A DNA stretch of 64,000 bases from Moritella sp. 24 (GCF_018219155.1 NZ_CP056123.1:4349505-4413504), one strand, 5' to 3'; positions 48,851-59,712 are shown, counted from the first letter of the stretch. The notes: a model not told the origin generated them from the sequence alone. A program made the numbers and translations.

Positions 48851-49407
48851 ATCGCCAAAATGTAGGCATTGTTATCCTGTTCCTGTGCGCGCTTGGTGTT
48901 TGGCGATTTTTCTCGCCAGATGAACAGTCAACAACGGCTACATCGACCGAATATCAACCTGATTTCACCGCACAAGTCCTACGTAGTGTCGAATTCAGTG
49001 AAGAAGGAAAAATTATACGTCGCATTTTTGCAGATAGTATGGAGCATTATGGTGAGTTAGGCATGACAATGTTCACCAACCCCGTTATTATTCTTTACGA
49101 TGACAACGCCCAAGCAACATGGAAAATTCAAGCCACTGAAGGTAACTTCAGCAGTGACGATATAGCAACACTACGCAATAATGTTGTCATCAAAAACATG
49201 GCTAAAAATGATTATATTGATGTCATCACAACGAGTTATTTACAATTAGAACTTGCCAAAAATTTGGTACGCAGCGATCAATTAATCACTATTTCAGGGA
49301 CCTTATTCAACCAAACAGGTGTCGGACTTGAAGGTGATTTAAAGCAAGAATACATGACAATCCTTAAGCAAGTTGAAGCGATTTATACTAATGATGAAAA
49401 AATATAA
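48847..49407 (+). CDS. lptC: LPS export protein LptC
   Basis: Bitopic inner-membrane component that receives LPS from LptB2FG and passes it to LptA. The 186 residues have an N-terminal helix (about 7-23, with GIVILFLCALGVWRFF) and a periplasmic beta-jellyroll, which shows YQPDFTAQVLRSVEF and MEHYGELGMTMFTNP. The ATGA overlap with kdsC and an overlap of about 17 bp with lptA suggest coupled translation of the whole set. Confidence 0.93.
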   Translation: MNRQNVGIVILFLCALGVWRFFSPDEQSTTATSTEYQPDFTAQVLRSVEFSEEGKIIRRIFADSMEHYGELGMTMFTNPVIILYDDNAQATWKIQATEGNFSSDDIATLRNNVVIKNMAKNDYIDVITTSYLQLELAKNLVRSDQLITISGTLFNQTGVGLEGDLKQEYMTILKQVEAIYTNDEKI

Positions 49408-49891
49408 AATTTTACTATTAACATTATTCATGAGTAATTCAGCACTCGCACTCGAGTCTGATTTTAAAGAAAATGTTGTCGTAAATGCAAAACGCCAAGA
49501 AGTGTTCATTAAAGACAATCGCGTTATATTTTATGATAATGTTGTTGTTACTCAAGGAACTATACTAATAAAAGCGGATAAGCTAACGGTATTAAGTTCA
49601 GGTGGAAAAGGCACAGAAGTGATGATTGCTACAGGTAAACCTGCCACATTTTATCAGGAGCTTGATGGCAGCAAAAAAATCAATGCTGAATCGAATGAGA
49701 TCCGTTATGAACTCGGTAAAAAACGTTTAACGTTATCAACAAATGCACGTTTACGCCAAGCCGACAGCGAAGTGAAAGGTGATAAGATCATCTATCAAAT
49801 CGACAAACAAGAAATGATAGCCGAAAGCGGAAATCATGAATCAGATCGAGTGATCACAATTTTCACTCCTGAAAACAACAAAACTAATTAG
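49391..49891 (+). CDS. lptA: Periplasmic LPS-bridge protein LptA
   Basis: Beta-jellyroll protein that polymerises into the periplasmic LPS bridge. The ATG at 49391 (a second ATG follows at once) gives 166 residues. The frame extends upstream only from a TTG. A signal peptide ends near ALALES. The mature part shows the family pattern VVNAKRQEVFIKDNRVIFYDNVVVTQG and further beta repeats. It lies inside lptC's 3' end and 15 bp before lptB. Confidence 0.94.
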   Translation: MMKKYKILLLTLFMSNSALALESDFKENVVVNAKRQEVFIKDNRVIFYDNVVVTQGTILIKADKLTVLSSGGKGTEVMIATGKPATFYQELDGSKKINAESNEIRYELGKKRLTLSTNARLRQADSEVKGDKIIYQIDKQEMIAESGNHESDRVITIFTPENNKTN

Positions 49892-49906
49892 AGTAAATAC
49901 ATTCAT

Positions 49907-50632
49907 ATGGCGCGTTTAAAAGCATCACACTTAGCAAAAAGCTACAACAAACGTAAAGTTGTTTCAGATGTGAGTCTCGAAGTCGAATCAGGACAAATTG
50001 TTGGTTTACTTGGGCCTAATGGCGCGGGTAAAACAACGACCTTTTACATGGTTGTAGGCTTGGTTAAGCGAGATCATGGACAAATCTTCATTGATGACCA
50101 AGAATTAACGCATGAACCTATGCATATTCGAGCGCAACAAGGCATCGGTTATTTACCACAAGAAGCGTCTATTTTTCGCCGTTTATCAGTAACGAAAAAT
50201 ATTATGGCGATCTTAGAACTTCGCACAGAATTAAGCCGTTTTGAACGTGAAGAAAAACTAGAAGAATTGTTAGAAGAATTTCATATCACCCATATTCGCG
50301 ATAGTTTAGGCATGAGCTTATCCGGTGGTGAACGCCGCCGTGTTGAGATCGCAAGAGCACTTGCCGCTGATCCCAAGTTCATTTTATTAGATGAACCTTT
50401 TGCAGGTGTAGATCCTATCTCTGTCGGCGATATTAAGAAGATTATTCAGCATCTACGTGATCGTGGTTTAGGGGTGTTAATTACCGACCATAACGTACGT
50501 GAAACGCTTGATGTATGTGAGCACTCTTACATTGTAAGCCACGGACATTTAATCGCATCTGGTACTTCTGAAGAAATTCTGTCCAACGAAAAAGTAAAAG
50601 AAGTGTACCTTGGAGATCAATTCCGACTATAG
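49907..50632 (+). CDS. lptB: LPS export ABC transporter ATPase LptB
   Basis: Cytoplasmic ATPase that powers LPS extraction by LptFG. The 241 residues hold Walker [13 protein letters not shown], the Q-loop in [12 protein letters not shown], the ABC signature [15 protein letters not shown], Walker [14 protein letters not shown] and the H-loop [10 protein letters not shown]. It is followed by rpoN after 48 bp. Confidence 0.97.
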   Translation: MARLKASHLAKSYNKRKVVSDVSLEVESGQIVGLLGPNGAGKTTTFYMVVGLVKRDHGQIFIDDQELTHEPMHIRAQQGIGYLPQEASIFRRLSVTKNIMAILELRTELSRFEREEKLEELLEEFHITHIRDSLGMSLSGGERRRVEIARALAADPKFILLDEPFAGVDPISVGDIKKIIQHLRDRGLGVLITDHNVRETLDVCEHSYIVSHGHLIASGTSEEILSNEKVKEVYLGDQFRL

Positions 50633-50680
50633 TTTGATATTGATATATAGCCGCATTAAGGAAGAGAGAGTAGTCGTTAG

Positions 50681-52186
50681 ATGAAGCCATCATTACAACT
50701 TCGTATGAGTCAATCTCTGGCAATGACGCCACAGCTACAACAAGCGATTCGATTATTACAATTATCGACCTTGGAGTTACAGCAAGAGATTCAAGAAGCG
50801 TTAGACAGCAACCCGCTGCTAGAACAAGAAGATCCCAACACATCTCCGTCAAATGAGAGTGATAACGATGATTCACTTAACGCTGATAGTACTGACTCAA
50901 TTACTGATACCAGCCAAATAGAAGTGAGCGATGCGCTTAATAGCGACTCAATGCCCGATGAGCTACCTAACGACAGCAACTGGGATGATGTTTATACCCC
51001 ACAAACGCAAACTCACAGCGGTGGTAGCGCAGGTATTGATGGTTTAGACCAAGTTTACCAAGGTGAAACCAGCGAAGGCTTATACGAACATCTCATGTGG
51101 CAAATGGAATTAACCCCCTTCTCCGATACTGACCGTGCAATTGCAGTCGCGATTATTGATGGCATCGATAATTATGGCTACCTTAGCCAAACTTGTGACG
51201 ATATTCTAACGAGTGTCAATATAGGTCATCAAGAAACCAATGACAGTGACGAAGAGCAGATCGAATTAGATGAAGTTGAAGCGGTATTAAAACGTATCCA
51301 ACATTTTGATCCCATCGGTGTTGCTGCACGTTCATTACAAGAATGTTTATTAATCCAACTTCAACACTTACCCAAAAACACGCCTTGGTTAACCGAATGT
51401 CAGCAAGTAATCCAATCTCATATGGATTTATTAGGTAATCGAGACTATCGTCAATTAAGCCGTAAAACAAAATTAAAAGAGCCTCAACTCAAAGAGATCA
51501 TGCAATTAATCCAGAGCCTAGAACCAAGGCCTGGAAATGCCATAGATCAAAGTGAAGGACTCTATGTTATCCCTGATGTTCTGGTAAAGAAAAAAAATAA
51601 TCAGTGGATAGTCGAGTTAAATCCTGACATTGTGCCAAGATTAAAAGTGAACAATGAATATTCAAGCCTATCGACGGGTAACCGTAATAGTAGCGATGGA
51701 CAATTTATTCGTACGCATGTTCAAGAAGCAAAATGGTTTATTAAAAGTTTAGAAAGTCGTAATGAAACGTTACTAAAAGTAACAAAATGCATTGTTCAAC
51801 GCCAAATGGATTTCTTTGAATATGGTGATGAAGCCATGAAACCTATGGTGTTGAATGATATTGCAGAAGAAGTGGAAATGCACGAATCAACAATTTCTCG
51901 TGTCACAACGCAGAAGTTTATGCATACACCACGTGGTATTTTTGAATTGAAGTTTTTCTTTTCAAGCCATGTAAGTACAGATAACGGTGGTGAGTGCTCA
52001 TCTACCGCTATCCGCGCATTAATTAAGAAATTGGTTGCGGCAGAAAATGCCATAAAACCATTAAGTGACAGCAAGATTGCTGATTTACTTGCTGATCAAG
52101 GTATCAAAGTGGCTCGACGCACTATTGCGAAGTATCGAGAAGCGCTCAGCATACCGCCATCTAATCAGCGTAAGAGCCTGCTATAA
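50681..52186 (+). CDS. rpoN: RNA polymerase sigma-54 factor RpoN
   Basis: Alternative sigma factor that needs AAA+ activators. The 501 residues have region I ([20 protein letters not shown], glutamine-rich helix), an acidic, Asp/Ser-rich region II (about 48-115), the core-binding domain, the HTH that contacts -12 and the RpoN box [12 protein letters not shown] near the C-terminus. The order lptB-rpoN-hpf is standard. The lptB-rpoN gap is 48 bp. Confidence 0.97.
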   Translation: MKPSLQLRMSQSLAMTPQLQQAIRLLQLSTLELQQEIQEALDSNPLLEQEDPNTSPSNESDNDDSLNADSTDSITDTSQIEVSDALNSDSMPDELPNDSNWDDVYTPQTQTHSGGSAGIDGLDQVYQGETSEGLYEHLMWQMELTPFSDTDRAIAVAIIDGIDNYGYLSQTCDDILTSVNIGHQETNDSDEEQIELDEVEAVLKRIQHFDPIGVAARSLQECLLIQLQHLPKNTPWLTECQQVIQSHMDLLGNRDYRQLSRKTKLKEPQLKEIMQLIQSLEPRPGNAIDQSEGLYVIPDVLVKKKNNQWIVELNPDIVPRLKVNNEYSSLSTGNRNSSDGQFIRTHVQEAKWFIKSLESRNETLLKVTKCIVQRQMDFFEYGDEAMKPMVLNDIAEEVEMHESTISRVTTQKFMHTPRGIFELKFFFSSHVSTDNGGECSSTAIRALIKKLVAAENAIKPLSDSKIADLLADQGIKVARRTIAKYREALSIPPSNQRKSLL

Positions 52187-52217
52187 GGCTCATCTAACCT
52201 TCATATGGGAGACATAT

Positions 52218-52505
52218 ATGCAAATTAATTTAACAGGTAGACATGTAGACATTACAGATTCACTGAAAGATTACGTTGATAGCAAGTTTTCCAAATTAGA
52301 ACGACATTTCGATCACATTAACAATATCCATGTGATTTTAAATGTCGAAAAACTACTCCAAATTGCAGAAGCCAAAATACATCTAAATGGGGGTGAAATC
52401 TTTGCCGTACATGAGCATAATGACATGTATGCCGCAATTGATGGCTTAATGGATAAGCTTGATCGCCAAGTGATTAAGCACAAAGAAAAATTAATCCGTC
52501 ATTAA
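52218..52505 (+). CDS. hpf: Ribosome hibernation promoting factor Hpf
   Basis: Short HPF that binds the ribosome and helps 100S dimer formation in stationary phase. The ATG at 52218 has GGGAG just upstream and gives 95 residues, the short type without the long-HPF C-terminal domain. Visible features are MQINLTGRHVDITDSLKDYV, DSKFSKLERHFDHI and the AIDGLMDKLDRQVIKHKEK helix. ptsN, normally next, is absent. A hairpin follows. Confidence 0.95.
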   Translation: MQINLTGRHVDITDSLKDYVDSKFSKLERHFDHINNIHVILNVEKLLQIAEAKIHLNGGEIFAVHEHNDMYAAIDGLMDKLDRQVIKHKEKLIRH

Positions 52506-52527
52506 TTTTTAGTCCCACTAATAAATA

Positions 52528-52557
52528 ACCTAAAGGAAATAAACATTTCCTTTAGGT
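52528..52557 (+). terminator. Hairpin after hpf
   Basis: ACCTAAAGGAAA pairs with TTTCCTTTAGGT (12 bp, 6-nt loop), 22 bp after the hpf stop. The following T tract is weak (ATTAATG), so it may act as an imperfect terminator or RNA end stabiliser. Confidence 0.6.
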
Positions 52558-52708
52558 ATTAATGCTTCTGACATAATTAAAACATATCATATCCAAATCA
52601 ATTGCGGGATAATGAGCCCATTATTTTATATCGCTATCAGTTTTAAATTAGCTACCTAATTTTGACTAACACTAGGATATATTAGCTACGCAGATGTGAG
52701 GATAAAAG

Positions 52709-53572
52709 ATGAAATTAATAATAGTCAGTGGCCAATCAGGTTCCGGTAAATCAATCGCATTACGGGTACTTGAAGATCTAGGCTACTACTGCGTAGATAA
52801 CCTGCCTGTTAAATTATTACCACAACTATTACAAACCTTAAACGCCAAAACAGAAAAAGTCGCGGTGAGTATTGATGTGCGTAATCTACCGACTGATAAG
52901 AAAGAGTTAAATGACATTATTGAGGAGCTAAAAGCGAGCACCGAGCTAACAAGCTTATTCCTTGATACTAATAAATCAGTTCTAATCAAACGCTACAGTG
53001 AAACAAGACGACTTCACCCATTAACCAAAGGTGAATTTTCATTATCTCAAGCGATTGAAATAGAAGAAAAACGCTTACGTCCAATCGCCTTACACGCAGA
53101 TTTAAAAATCGATACGACTGAACTCAATATTCATGAGTTAAGTGAACAAATAAAAGAGCGTATTTTAGGTAAGAAAAATAATCAGCTTGTCTTAGTATTT
53201 CAATCTTTTGGTTTTAAACACGGTTTACCAATGGATGCAGATTATGTATTCGACGTACGATTTTTACCAAACCCGCATTGGATCCCAGAGCTAAAACCTT
53301 ATACAGGGCTTGATGAACCAGTAATCAAATACCTCAGTCAGCAATCTGAAGTCATGAGTTTTACACTACAAATTGAAAACTTATTAACGACTTGGTTACC
53401 GCTACTTGAAAAGAACAATCGTAGCTATGTAACTGTTGCCATTGGTTGCACTGGTGGTCAGCATCGCTCTGTATTTATTGCCGAGCAGCTAGCAAAAAGC
53501 TTTAAATTGCAAGATCGAGTGGTACAAACACGCCACCAAACATTAGAAAAGAATAAACATAAGAACAACTAA
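52709..53572 (+). CDS. rapZ: RNase adapter protein RapZ
   Basis: In E. coli it guides GlmZ sRNA to RNase E and so tunes glucosamine-6-phosphate supply for the wall. The 287 residues have Walker A GQSGSGKS near 8-15, a Walker B-like [29 protein letters not shown], and the conserved C-terminal [16 protein letters not shown]. The surrounding ptsN and npr genes of the nitrogen-PTS are absent here. mgtE follows. Confidence 0.95.
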   Translation: MKLIIVSGQSGSGKSIALRVLEDLGYYCVDNLPVKLLPQLLQTLNAKTEKVAVSIDVRNLPTDKKELNDIIEELKASTELTSLFLDTNKSVLIKRYSETRRLHPLTKGEFSLSQAIEIEEKRLRPIALHADLKIDTTELNIHELSEQIKERILGKKNNQLVLVFQSFGFKHGLPMDADYVFDVRFLPNPHWIPELKPYTGLDEPVIKYLSQQSEVMSFTLQIENLLTTWLPLLEKNNRSYVTVAIGCTGGQHRSVFIAEQLAKSFKLQDRVVQTRHQTLEKNKHKNN

Positions 53573-53656
53573 GTATTCGCTTAGTTACTCAACAGGCAAT
53601 AAAAATAGATAATGATTATAATTTATTGTTAATACTGATTATAAATGAAGATTAAG

Positions 53657-53695
53657 CTAGAATCGCACAGCGCGAGTGAAAGCTCGCAGTTCTAG
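53657..53695 (+). promoter_or_regulatory. Two-tier hairpin directly before mgtE
   Basis: CTAGAA pairs with TTCTAG, and an inner GCGAG pairs with CTCGC. It ends about 22 bases before the ATG, next to the AATGGGG region that includes the ribosome binding site. It may be a regulatory 5' structure for the Mg transporter. I could not match it to a known Mg riboswitch, and M-box elements are much longer. Confidence 0.45.
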
Positions 53696-53717
53696 TATTT
53701 AAGAATGGGGACGACAT

Positions 53718-55079
53718 ATGCCAGAAAAGATGGAGCATGAAAGCACACACCTACGCTTAAGCGAAGTGAACGAAGCACTTGATAGTGGTATGTTTGTTCA
53801 CGTAAAGCGGATGCTCTACCAAACGCCCCCTTGTGATATTGCCCTATTATTGGAATCATCGCCACCAGCGGGACGTAAAGTGCTGTGGCGATTAACAGAC
53901 CCTGAATTACAGGGTGAAATCCTCGACGAACTCAATGAAGATGCAAAAACCAGTATTCTAAAACTAATGGATACTGAGTCTTTAGTGGCTGCGACAGAAG
54001 GCTTAGACACCGATGATTTAGCCAATGTATTACGTAGCCTACCAGACAGCATCTACCAAGAAGTTATCACCCAAATGGATACCCAAGATCGTCACCGCTT
54101 AGAAACCGCGATGGCGTATCCAGAAGACACTGCTGGCAGTATCATGGATACTGATACTATTACCTTAAGACCAGATGTAACTGTTGATGTTATCTTACGC
54201 TACATTCGCTTACGCGGAGAACTACCTGAAGCGACAGATACCTTATATGTGGTTGATAAAGATGACCGCTTAATTGGTGATGTTCCTTTAGCTATGTTGT
54301 TAACAACAGACCCGAACAGTGTTATTAGTACCATAATGGATCGCGAAGCAGAGACCTTACCTGCCACGCTTGATACCTCGGAAGTAGCTAAACTGTTTGA
54401 ACGTCATGATTGGATCTCAGCACCTGTTCTAGATGATTCGGGTAAATTACTCGGTCGTATTACGATTGATGACGTGGTTGATATTATCCGTGAAAATGCC
54501 GAGCATGACATGATGGGTATGGCGGGTATGGATGACGACGAAGATACCTTCGCTCCCGTGATACAAAGTACCAAACGTCGAACGCTATGGCTTGGAGTTA
54601 ATTTAATTGCAGCCCTCACAGCAGCTTCTGTATCTAATATGTTTGAAGCAACATTAGAACAATTAGCGACCCTCGCTATTTTAATGACGATTGTACCAAG
54701 CATGGGTGGTATTGCCGGTAATCAAACCCTCGCACTCGTTATTCGTGGTATGGCGGTTGGTCATATTAGTGACGAAAATAGCCGTTGGTTAATTGGTAAA
54801 GAAGCCATGGTAGGTGCACTAAACGGCGCTATCTGGGCAATATCTATCGCTATCATCGTATCGTTATGGAAAGGTGACCCGTCACTTGGTTTGATCATTG
54901 GTGGCGCCATGTTTATCAATATGGCAATGGGTGGACTTGCAGGGGTTGTCATTCCTCTGGTCATGAAGAAATACAATATCGACCCCGCCTTAGCAGGTGG
55001 TATGGCACTGACAACAGTAACAGATGTAGTTGGCCTCTTTGCTTTCTTAGGTATGGCCACTCTGGTTTACGGATCGTAG
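53718..55079 (+). CDS. mgtE: Magnesium transporter MgtE
   Basis: Mg2+ channel gated by cytoplasmic Mg2+ sensing. The 453 residues have an N-terminal superhelical domain (about 20-130), a CBS pair (about 135-255) and a membrane domain of five helices with the conserved NQTLALVIRGMAVG and AGVVIPLVMKKYNIDPALAGG segments and the acidic TTVTDVVGLF helix. The start has GGGG upstream. It lies between rapZ and a bidirectional terminator. Confidence 0.95.
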   Translation: MPEKMEHESTHLRLSEVNEALDSGMFVHVKRMLYQTPPCDIALLLESSPPAGRKVLWRLTDPELQGEILDELNEDAKTSILKLMDTESLVAATEGLDTDDLANVLRSLPDSIYQEVITQMDTQDRHRLETAMAYPEDTAGSIMDTDTITLRPDVTVDVILRYIRLRGELPEATDTLYVVDKDDRLIGDVPLAMLLTTDPNSVISTIMDREAETLPATLDTSEVAKLFERHDWISAPVLDDSGKLLGRITIDDVVDIIRENAEHDMMGMAGMDDDEDTFAPVIQSTKRRTLWLGVNLIAALTAASVSNMFEATLEQLATLAILMTIVPSMGGIAGNQTLALVIRGMAVGHISDENSRWLIGKEAMVGALNGAIWAISIAIIVSLWKGDPSLGLIIGGAMFINMAMGGLAGVVIPLVMKKYNIDPALAGGMALTTVTDVVGLFAFLGMATLVYGS

Positions 55080-55136
55080 CCGCGTTTAAATAGCGACGCT
55101 ACAATCGCAGTTGCACCGTTGTAACCTTATCGATAT

Positions 55137-55170
55137 AAAAAAGCCTGTGTTTGATAACACAGGCTTTTTT
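55137..55170. terminator. Bidirectional terminator between mgtE and pmbA
   Basis: AAAAAAGCCTGTGT pairs with ACACAGGCTTTTTT (14 bp, 6-nt loop), with T or A tracts on both strands. It stops both converging transcripts. Confidence 0.93.
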
Positions 55171-55236
55171 CGTTCAGTTGCTAGTAAATTCAATGCTAAG
55201 TACATTGAACCACTTAAACTTCACCTATCGGTAATA

Positions 55237-56577
55237 TTAGTTACCCGCAATCTGCATAGATTCTAATAATGTAGAACCCATTAAGATACTGCTGCGAACA
55301 TCCACATCCTTACCGACAGCAACAATATTTTTAAACATATCTGTTAAGTTACCCGCGATCGTGATCTCGTGTACAGGATATTGTAACTCACCGTTTTCAA
55401 CCCAGAAACCTGACGCGCCACGGCTGTAATCGCCCGTCACAATATTAACGCCCTGTCCCATCAACTCAGTCACTAACAAGCCAGTGCCCATCTGACGACA
55501 AAGCTGACCTAATGTTTCGCCTTTGCCTGTTACATTCCAGTTGTGGATACCACCAGCATGACCTGTCGTTTGCATGCCCAATTTACGGCCGCTGTAACTG
55601 GTTAATAAGTAGCTGTTCAAGATACCTTGTTCAACCACATTCAGATCTTTAGTACGCACACCTTCAGCGTCATACATAGATGATGCTAAACCACCCATGA
55701 TATGCGGACGTTCTTGAATGTTTAACCACTCAGGGAAAATCTGCTCACCCAACTTATCGAGCAAAAATGATGATTTACGGTATAAGCTACCACCACTGAT
55801 GCCCATAACAAGTTGACCCATCAAGCTACTTGCAACATCATGATGGAAAATCACAGGCACATTACATGTATCAATCTTACGCGCACCCAAACGGTCTACA
55901 GTACGATTAACGGCTTCAGTTGCAATCTGTTCAGGTGTCCACAATTTACTTGCGTCACGAGCCATTGAGTAACCGTAGTCACGCTCCATTGCACCATCTT
56001 GTTCTGCAATCAATACAGAGCTCATGCTATGACGTGTACTTGCGTAACCATTCACTAAGCCATGACTATTACCATAAACTTTAATGCTACTATGGCTGGT
56101 AAACGCACCTTCACTGTTCACAATACGTGGGTCTTGAGCCAATGCTAAACGCTCAGTCAGACACGCTTGTTCAATCGCATATTCAGGTTCAATTTCAACC
56201 GGGTGGCATAAATCTAAATCTTCAGGTTCAAACGCCATCAGTTCACGATCAGCAAGACCAGCAAACTCATCTTCCGCTGTATGCAATGCAATATCTAACG
56301 CTGCTGCAACGGTACTTTGAATTGCCGCTTCACTTAAATCGGATGTTGATGCATTACCTTTACGTTGACCGCGGTATACGCAGATACCTAACGCGCCATC
56401 GTGATTAAATTCAACATTTTCAACTTCGCCCATGCGTGTACTCACAGACAAGCCAGTTTGTCGTGAAATAGCTACTTCAGCAGCACTCGCGCCCGCTTTT
56501 TTGGCGATCTCGAGTGCTTGAGTAACGGCTAATTCCAATTTATTTTGTTCTAAAGTAATTTGCTGTTTTAAGTTCAT
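55237..56577 (-). CDS. pmbA: Metalloprotease subunit PmbA/TldE
   Basis: Non-catalytic partner of TldD. The pair processes peptides, such as microcin B17 precursors and unfolded peptides, in E. coli. The 446 residues start with MNLKQQITLEQNKLELAV and contain ISRQTGLSVSTRMGEVENVEF and NTSYSGRKLG-type beta structure (LTSYSGRKLGMQTTGHAGG). The HExxxH zinc motif seen in TldD is absent, as expected for TldE. darP is divergent from it, and tldD lies beyond darP. Confidence 0.94.
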   Translation of the reverse strand: MNLKQQITLEQNKLELAVTQALEIAKKAGASAAEVAISRQTGLSVSTRMGEVENVEFNHDGALGICVYRGQRKGNASTSDLSEAAIQSTVAAALDIALHTAEDEFAGLADRELMAFEPEDLDLCHPVEIEPEYAIEQACLTERLALAQDPRIVNSEGAFTSHSSIKVYGNSHGLVNGYASTRHSMSSVLIAEQDGAMERDYGYSMARDASKLWTPEQIATEAVNRTVDRLGARKIDTCNVPVIFHHDVASSLMGQLVMGISGGSLYRKSSFLLDKLGEQIFPEWLNIQERPHIMGGLASSMYDAEGVRTKDLNVVEQGILNSYLLTSYSGRKLGMQTTGHAGGIHNWNVTGKGETLGQLCRQMGTGLLVTELMGQGVNIVTGDYSRGASGFWVENGELQYPVHEITIAGNLTDMFKNIVAVGKDVDVRSSILMGSTLLESMQIAGN

Positions 56578-56702
56578 GGGCTCGTTTCAATAAGTTATAC
56601 TAGATTAAGCATACCATGTTGCGATAAAAATTCCTGCTGCAACTGCGCAATTAGCAATAAACTGATACAATTAACATATCAATCGTTTTGAAAAAGAAAA
56701 TT

Positions 56703-57254
56703 ATGAGCGTAAGAGAACGAAATATTACCAGCGAAAAGTCGTACCGACGCGCTGAAGACGACGATCTATATCAAAGTCGTGCAGAAAACAAAATTGAAAT
56801 TGCCAAGACGCTTAAACTCGCTGGCGCTATCGCTTTACTCAGTAAAGCTGAAATTGCCAAGATGGGTTTTTCAGAAGAGATGCTTGCAGCAATCGTCACA
56901 GCAAGAAAAATTGTTGTACGTACTGATGCTTACAGCAGACATCTATCGTATATGTGCAAAATCATGCGTAGCGACGGTCTTGAGCCAATTCAAGCGGCAT
57001 ACGACAAGATCACCAATAAATATAACCAAGCAACGGTTGAATTAGCGAAACTAGAAATAGTACGTGATGAACTGATTGCCGGTGGTGACGCTGCGATCAC
57101 AGTATTAATGGAAACATATCCAAATGCTGACCGCCAAAAACTTCGCCAACTAATTCGCCAAGTGAATAAAGAAATTAAAGCTGAAAAGCCGCTTAAAGCT
57201 GCAAAACCAAGCAAAGAGATCTTTAAACACCTACGTGACATCGCTGGTCTGTAA
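56703..57254 (+). CDS. darP: Ribosome biogenesis factor DarP (YjgA)
   Basis: It helps late 50S assembly in E. coli, near the peptidyl-transferase centre. Starting at the ATG at 56703 gives 183 residues. A TTG five codons upstream is open but less likely. Conserved features are a basic, mostly helical protein with ALLSKAEIAKMGFSEEM, TARKIVVRTDAYSRHLSYMCKIMR and the Arg/Gln-rich DRQKLRQLIRQVNKE. It sits between pmbA and tldD as in many relatives. Confidence 0.92.
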   Translation: MSVRERNITSEKSYRRAEDDDLYQSRAENKIEIAKTLKLAGAIALLSKAEIAKMGFSEEMLAAIVTARKIVVRTDAYSRHLSYMCKIMRSDGLEPIQAAYDKITNKYNQATVELAKLEIVRDELIAGGDAAITVLMETYPNADRQKLRQLIRQVNKEIKAEKPLKAAKPSKEIFKHLRDIAGL

Positions 57255-57312
57255 AATATTACAGCGTTGCAATAATAGCTAACGGTCGAAAACCGAACGC
57301 TACACGGCACAA

Positions 57313-57362
57313 ACAATAAAGCCCTAACAAGTCATTCGTATACTTGCTAGGGCTTTATTTTT
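57313..57362. terminator. Terminator between darP and tldD
   Basis: AATAAAGCCCTA pairs with TAGGGCTTTATT with an inner AAGT/ACTT extension. T tracts on the plus strand and A/T on the minus allow it to stop both converging transcripts. Confidence 0.88.
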
Positions 57363-57385
57363 ATCTCATGAAAATGGAGAGCAGA

Positions 57386-58834
57386 TTAACTACCTGTACC
57401 ACCCACCGTCATACTGTCTAGTTTCAATGTCGGTTGACCAACGCCAACGGGAACACTTTGGCCTTCTTTACCACAAATACCGACACCTTTATCTAGCGCT
57501 AGGTCATTACCTACCATCGAGATATGTTGCATTGCTTCATGACCATTACCAATCAAGGTAGCACCTTTAATTGGCGTGGTAATTTTACCATTCTCAATTA
57601 AGTATGCTTCAGACGCTGAGAATACAAATTTACCCGATGTAATATCAACTTGACCACCACCAAAGTTAGGCGCATAAATGCCCTTCTCAACCGTGCTAAT
57701 GATCTCTTCTGGTGTATGTTCACCTGGTAACATATATGTATTTGTCATACGCGGCATCGGCAAATGAGCAAATGATTCGCGACGACCATTACCTGTCGAT
57801 TCCACACCCATTAAGCGGGCGTTAAGCTTATCTTGCATGTAACCTTTCAAAATACCATTTTCAATCAGCATGGTGTTTTGTGTTACCGTACCTTCATCAT
57901 CGATATTCAATGAACCGCGACGATTTTCTAACGTGCCATTATCAACAATCGTGCATAATGAAGACGCAACTTGCTCACCGATTTTACCCGCGTAAGCAGA
58001 CGTGCCTTTACGGTTAAAGTCACCTTCAAGACCATGACCAACCGCTTCATGCAATAATACACCCGGCCAACCAGCACCAAGTACCACAGGCATTGCGCCA
58101 GCAGGTGCTTCGATTGCATCGATATTTACTAATGCCTGACGTACCGCATCTTTAGCATAACTAAATGCACGCTGTGTTCCGTCTACATCTTCTAAGAAAT
58201 AATCAAAACCATAACGACCACCGCCACCAGCGCCGCCACGTTCACGTTTACCATTTTTCTCAATTAACACTGAACAGTTCATGCGTACTAATGGACGCAC
58301 ATCTGTCGCCAGAGTACCGTCCGTTGCAGCAACCAGTATCTCTTCGTATACCGCAGATAAGCTCACACTTACTTGCGTGACATTCGAATCCAATGAACGT
58401 GCATACACATCAATTTCGTGTAACAGGTCAATTTTACGCTGTCTCTCCATGCTTGCTAATGGATCTAACGGCTGATAGATTTCACTACCTTGTGGTTTAC
58501 TCCAGGCTTTAACTTTACCTTCACCACCACTTGCAGCAATACCACGCGCAGCTTTAGCAGATTGAGTTAATGCGTTTAAACTGATCTCATCAGAATAAGC
58601 AAAGCCCGTTTTTTCACCCGATACTGCACGTACACCAACACCTTTCTCGATGTTAAACGAACCTTCTTTAACGATACCGTCTTCTAGTCCCCAAGATTCA
58701 TGTTTACAAGCTTGGAAATAAAGATCACCATAGTCAAGCTGATTACCCATCAATAATGATAATGTATTCTGCAACTTATCTAGGTTTAGATCCGCTGGCA
58801 GTAAAATTGAATTTTCGACTTGTTCAAATCTCAT
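57386..58834 (-). CDS. tldD: Metalloprotease TldD
   Basis: Catalytic subunit of the TldD/TldE protease. The 482 residues show the zinc motif [12 protein letters not shown] (HExxxH) in the middle of the protein, the [11 protein letters not shown] stretch, and the C-terminal SMTVGGTGS. Length is close to the E. coli 481. It follows the nitrilase-family gene by 8 bp. pmbA lies on the same strand beyond darP. Confidence 0.95.
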   Translation of the reverse strand: MRFEQVENSILLPADLNLDKLQNTLSLLMGNQLDYGDLYFQACKHESWGLEDGIVKEGSFNIEKGVGVRAVSGEKTGFAYSDEISLNALTQSAKAARGIAASGGEGKVKAWSKPQGSEIYQPLDPLASMERQRKIDLLHEIDVYARSLDSNVTQVSVSLSAVYEEILVAATDGTLATDVRPLVRMNCSVLIEKNGKRERGGAGGGGRYGFDYFLEDVDGTQRAFSYAKDAVRQALVNIDAIEAPAGAMPVVLGAGWPGVLLHEAVGHGLEGDFNRKGTSAYAGKIGEQVASSLCTIVDNGTLENRRGSLNIDDEGTVTQNTMLIENGILKGYMQDKLNARLMGVESTGNGRRESFAHLPMPRMTNTYMLPGEHTPEEIISTVEKGIYAPNFGGGQVDITSGKFVFSASEAYLIENGKITTPIKGATLIGNGHEAMQHISMVGNDLALDKGVGICGKEGQSVPVGVGQPTLKLDSMTVGGTGS

Positions 58835-58842
58835 CTGAGTTG

Positions 58843-59712
58843 TTACTCTTTATTTTTCAAGCTCGCAGTAAAGCGCGCATGTTGTAAAATAGGCATGTCA
58901 GTACGTATTTGTACTAACTTTTGTTTGTCTAATTGGGCGCAACAGATACCGGACCCTGATGTTTGTTGTGCCAATATTGATCCCCAAGGGTCTAGCACCA
59001 TTGAGTGCCCCCAAGTATGTCGATCTTTACCATGGTCACCCACTTGATTCGCCGCCAGTACATAGCATTGGTTTTCTATCGCCCTCGCTTGCAGTAAAGG
59101 CAGCCAGTGCGCTTTGCCTGTCGCATAAGTAAATGCAGCGGGTAATAATAAAACATCCACCTTCACCATACTAAGTGCCCTAAATAACTCAGGGAAACGT
59201 AAGTCATAACAGATCGCCATGCCGAATTTAATATCACCAACATCAAATGTTGCGATACTGTCACCGGGAATAAAACTATCAGATTCTCTGTACGTTTGTA
59301 CGTTTAATAAGGCTTGTTCTTGATTGTCTGGTGACGTTAGCACTGTCGGTACATGAGCATCAAACAAATGGATCTTGTTGTAATGTTGCACCAATTCCCC
59401 ATTGGGGTCAAATACTAAACTCGTGGTGTAAATACGGTCTTCAATATGACTAAGAATAGGAAAAGAACCCGCAACCAGCCAGCATTGATATTGCTTAGCC
59501 CAAGCTGCCAGTTGTTGCTGGACTAAGCCTTTGCCTAACACTTCAGCGTGAGCTAAATAATCATCACTATGAGAGAATAAAGCAAAATTCTCCGGTAATA
59601 ATATTAACGTGGGTTCAACACTCGTATCAACCTGTACTAATTGTGCCGCCACATAAGCTAAGTTGGCGGTCATATCAGCACCTGAGGTCATCTGTATCGC
59701 GACTAATTGCAT
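58843..59712 (-). CDS. Nitrilase-superfamily amidohydrolase (Nit1/Nit2-like)
   Basis: Probable carbon-nitrogen hydrolase. The Nit-like family includes deaminated glutathione amidases, so that is one likely substrate. The 289 residues show the E-K-C triad: Glu41 (LLPENFALF), Lys114 (YNKIHLFD) and Cys169 ([12 protein letters not shown]). The start codon overlaps the yhdP stop as TAATG. The order tldD-nitrilase-yhdP-rng is typical for vibrios and relatives. The true substrate is not evident. Confidence 0.9.
   Translation of the reverse strand: MQLVAIQMTSGADMTANLAYVAAQLVQVDTSVEPTLILLPENFALFSHSDDYLAHAEVLGKGLVQQQLAAWAKQYQCWLVAGSFPILSHIEDRIYTTSLVFDPNGELVQHYNKIHLFDAHVPTVLTSPDNQEQALLNVQTYRESDSFIPGDSIATFDVGDIKFGMAICYDLRFPELFRALSMVKVDVLLLPAAFTYATGKAHWLPLLQARAIENQCYVLAANQVGDHGKDRHTWGHSMVLDPWGSILAQQTSGSGICCAQLDKQKLVQIRTDMPILQHARFTASLKNKE

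Noticed and set aside
53573-53717. M-box magnesium riboswitch before mgtE
   Set aside because: The gap is too short (145 bp) for the roughly 160-nt M-box, and none of its conserved loops was recognised. Only the small hairpin was kept.
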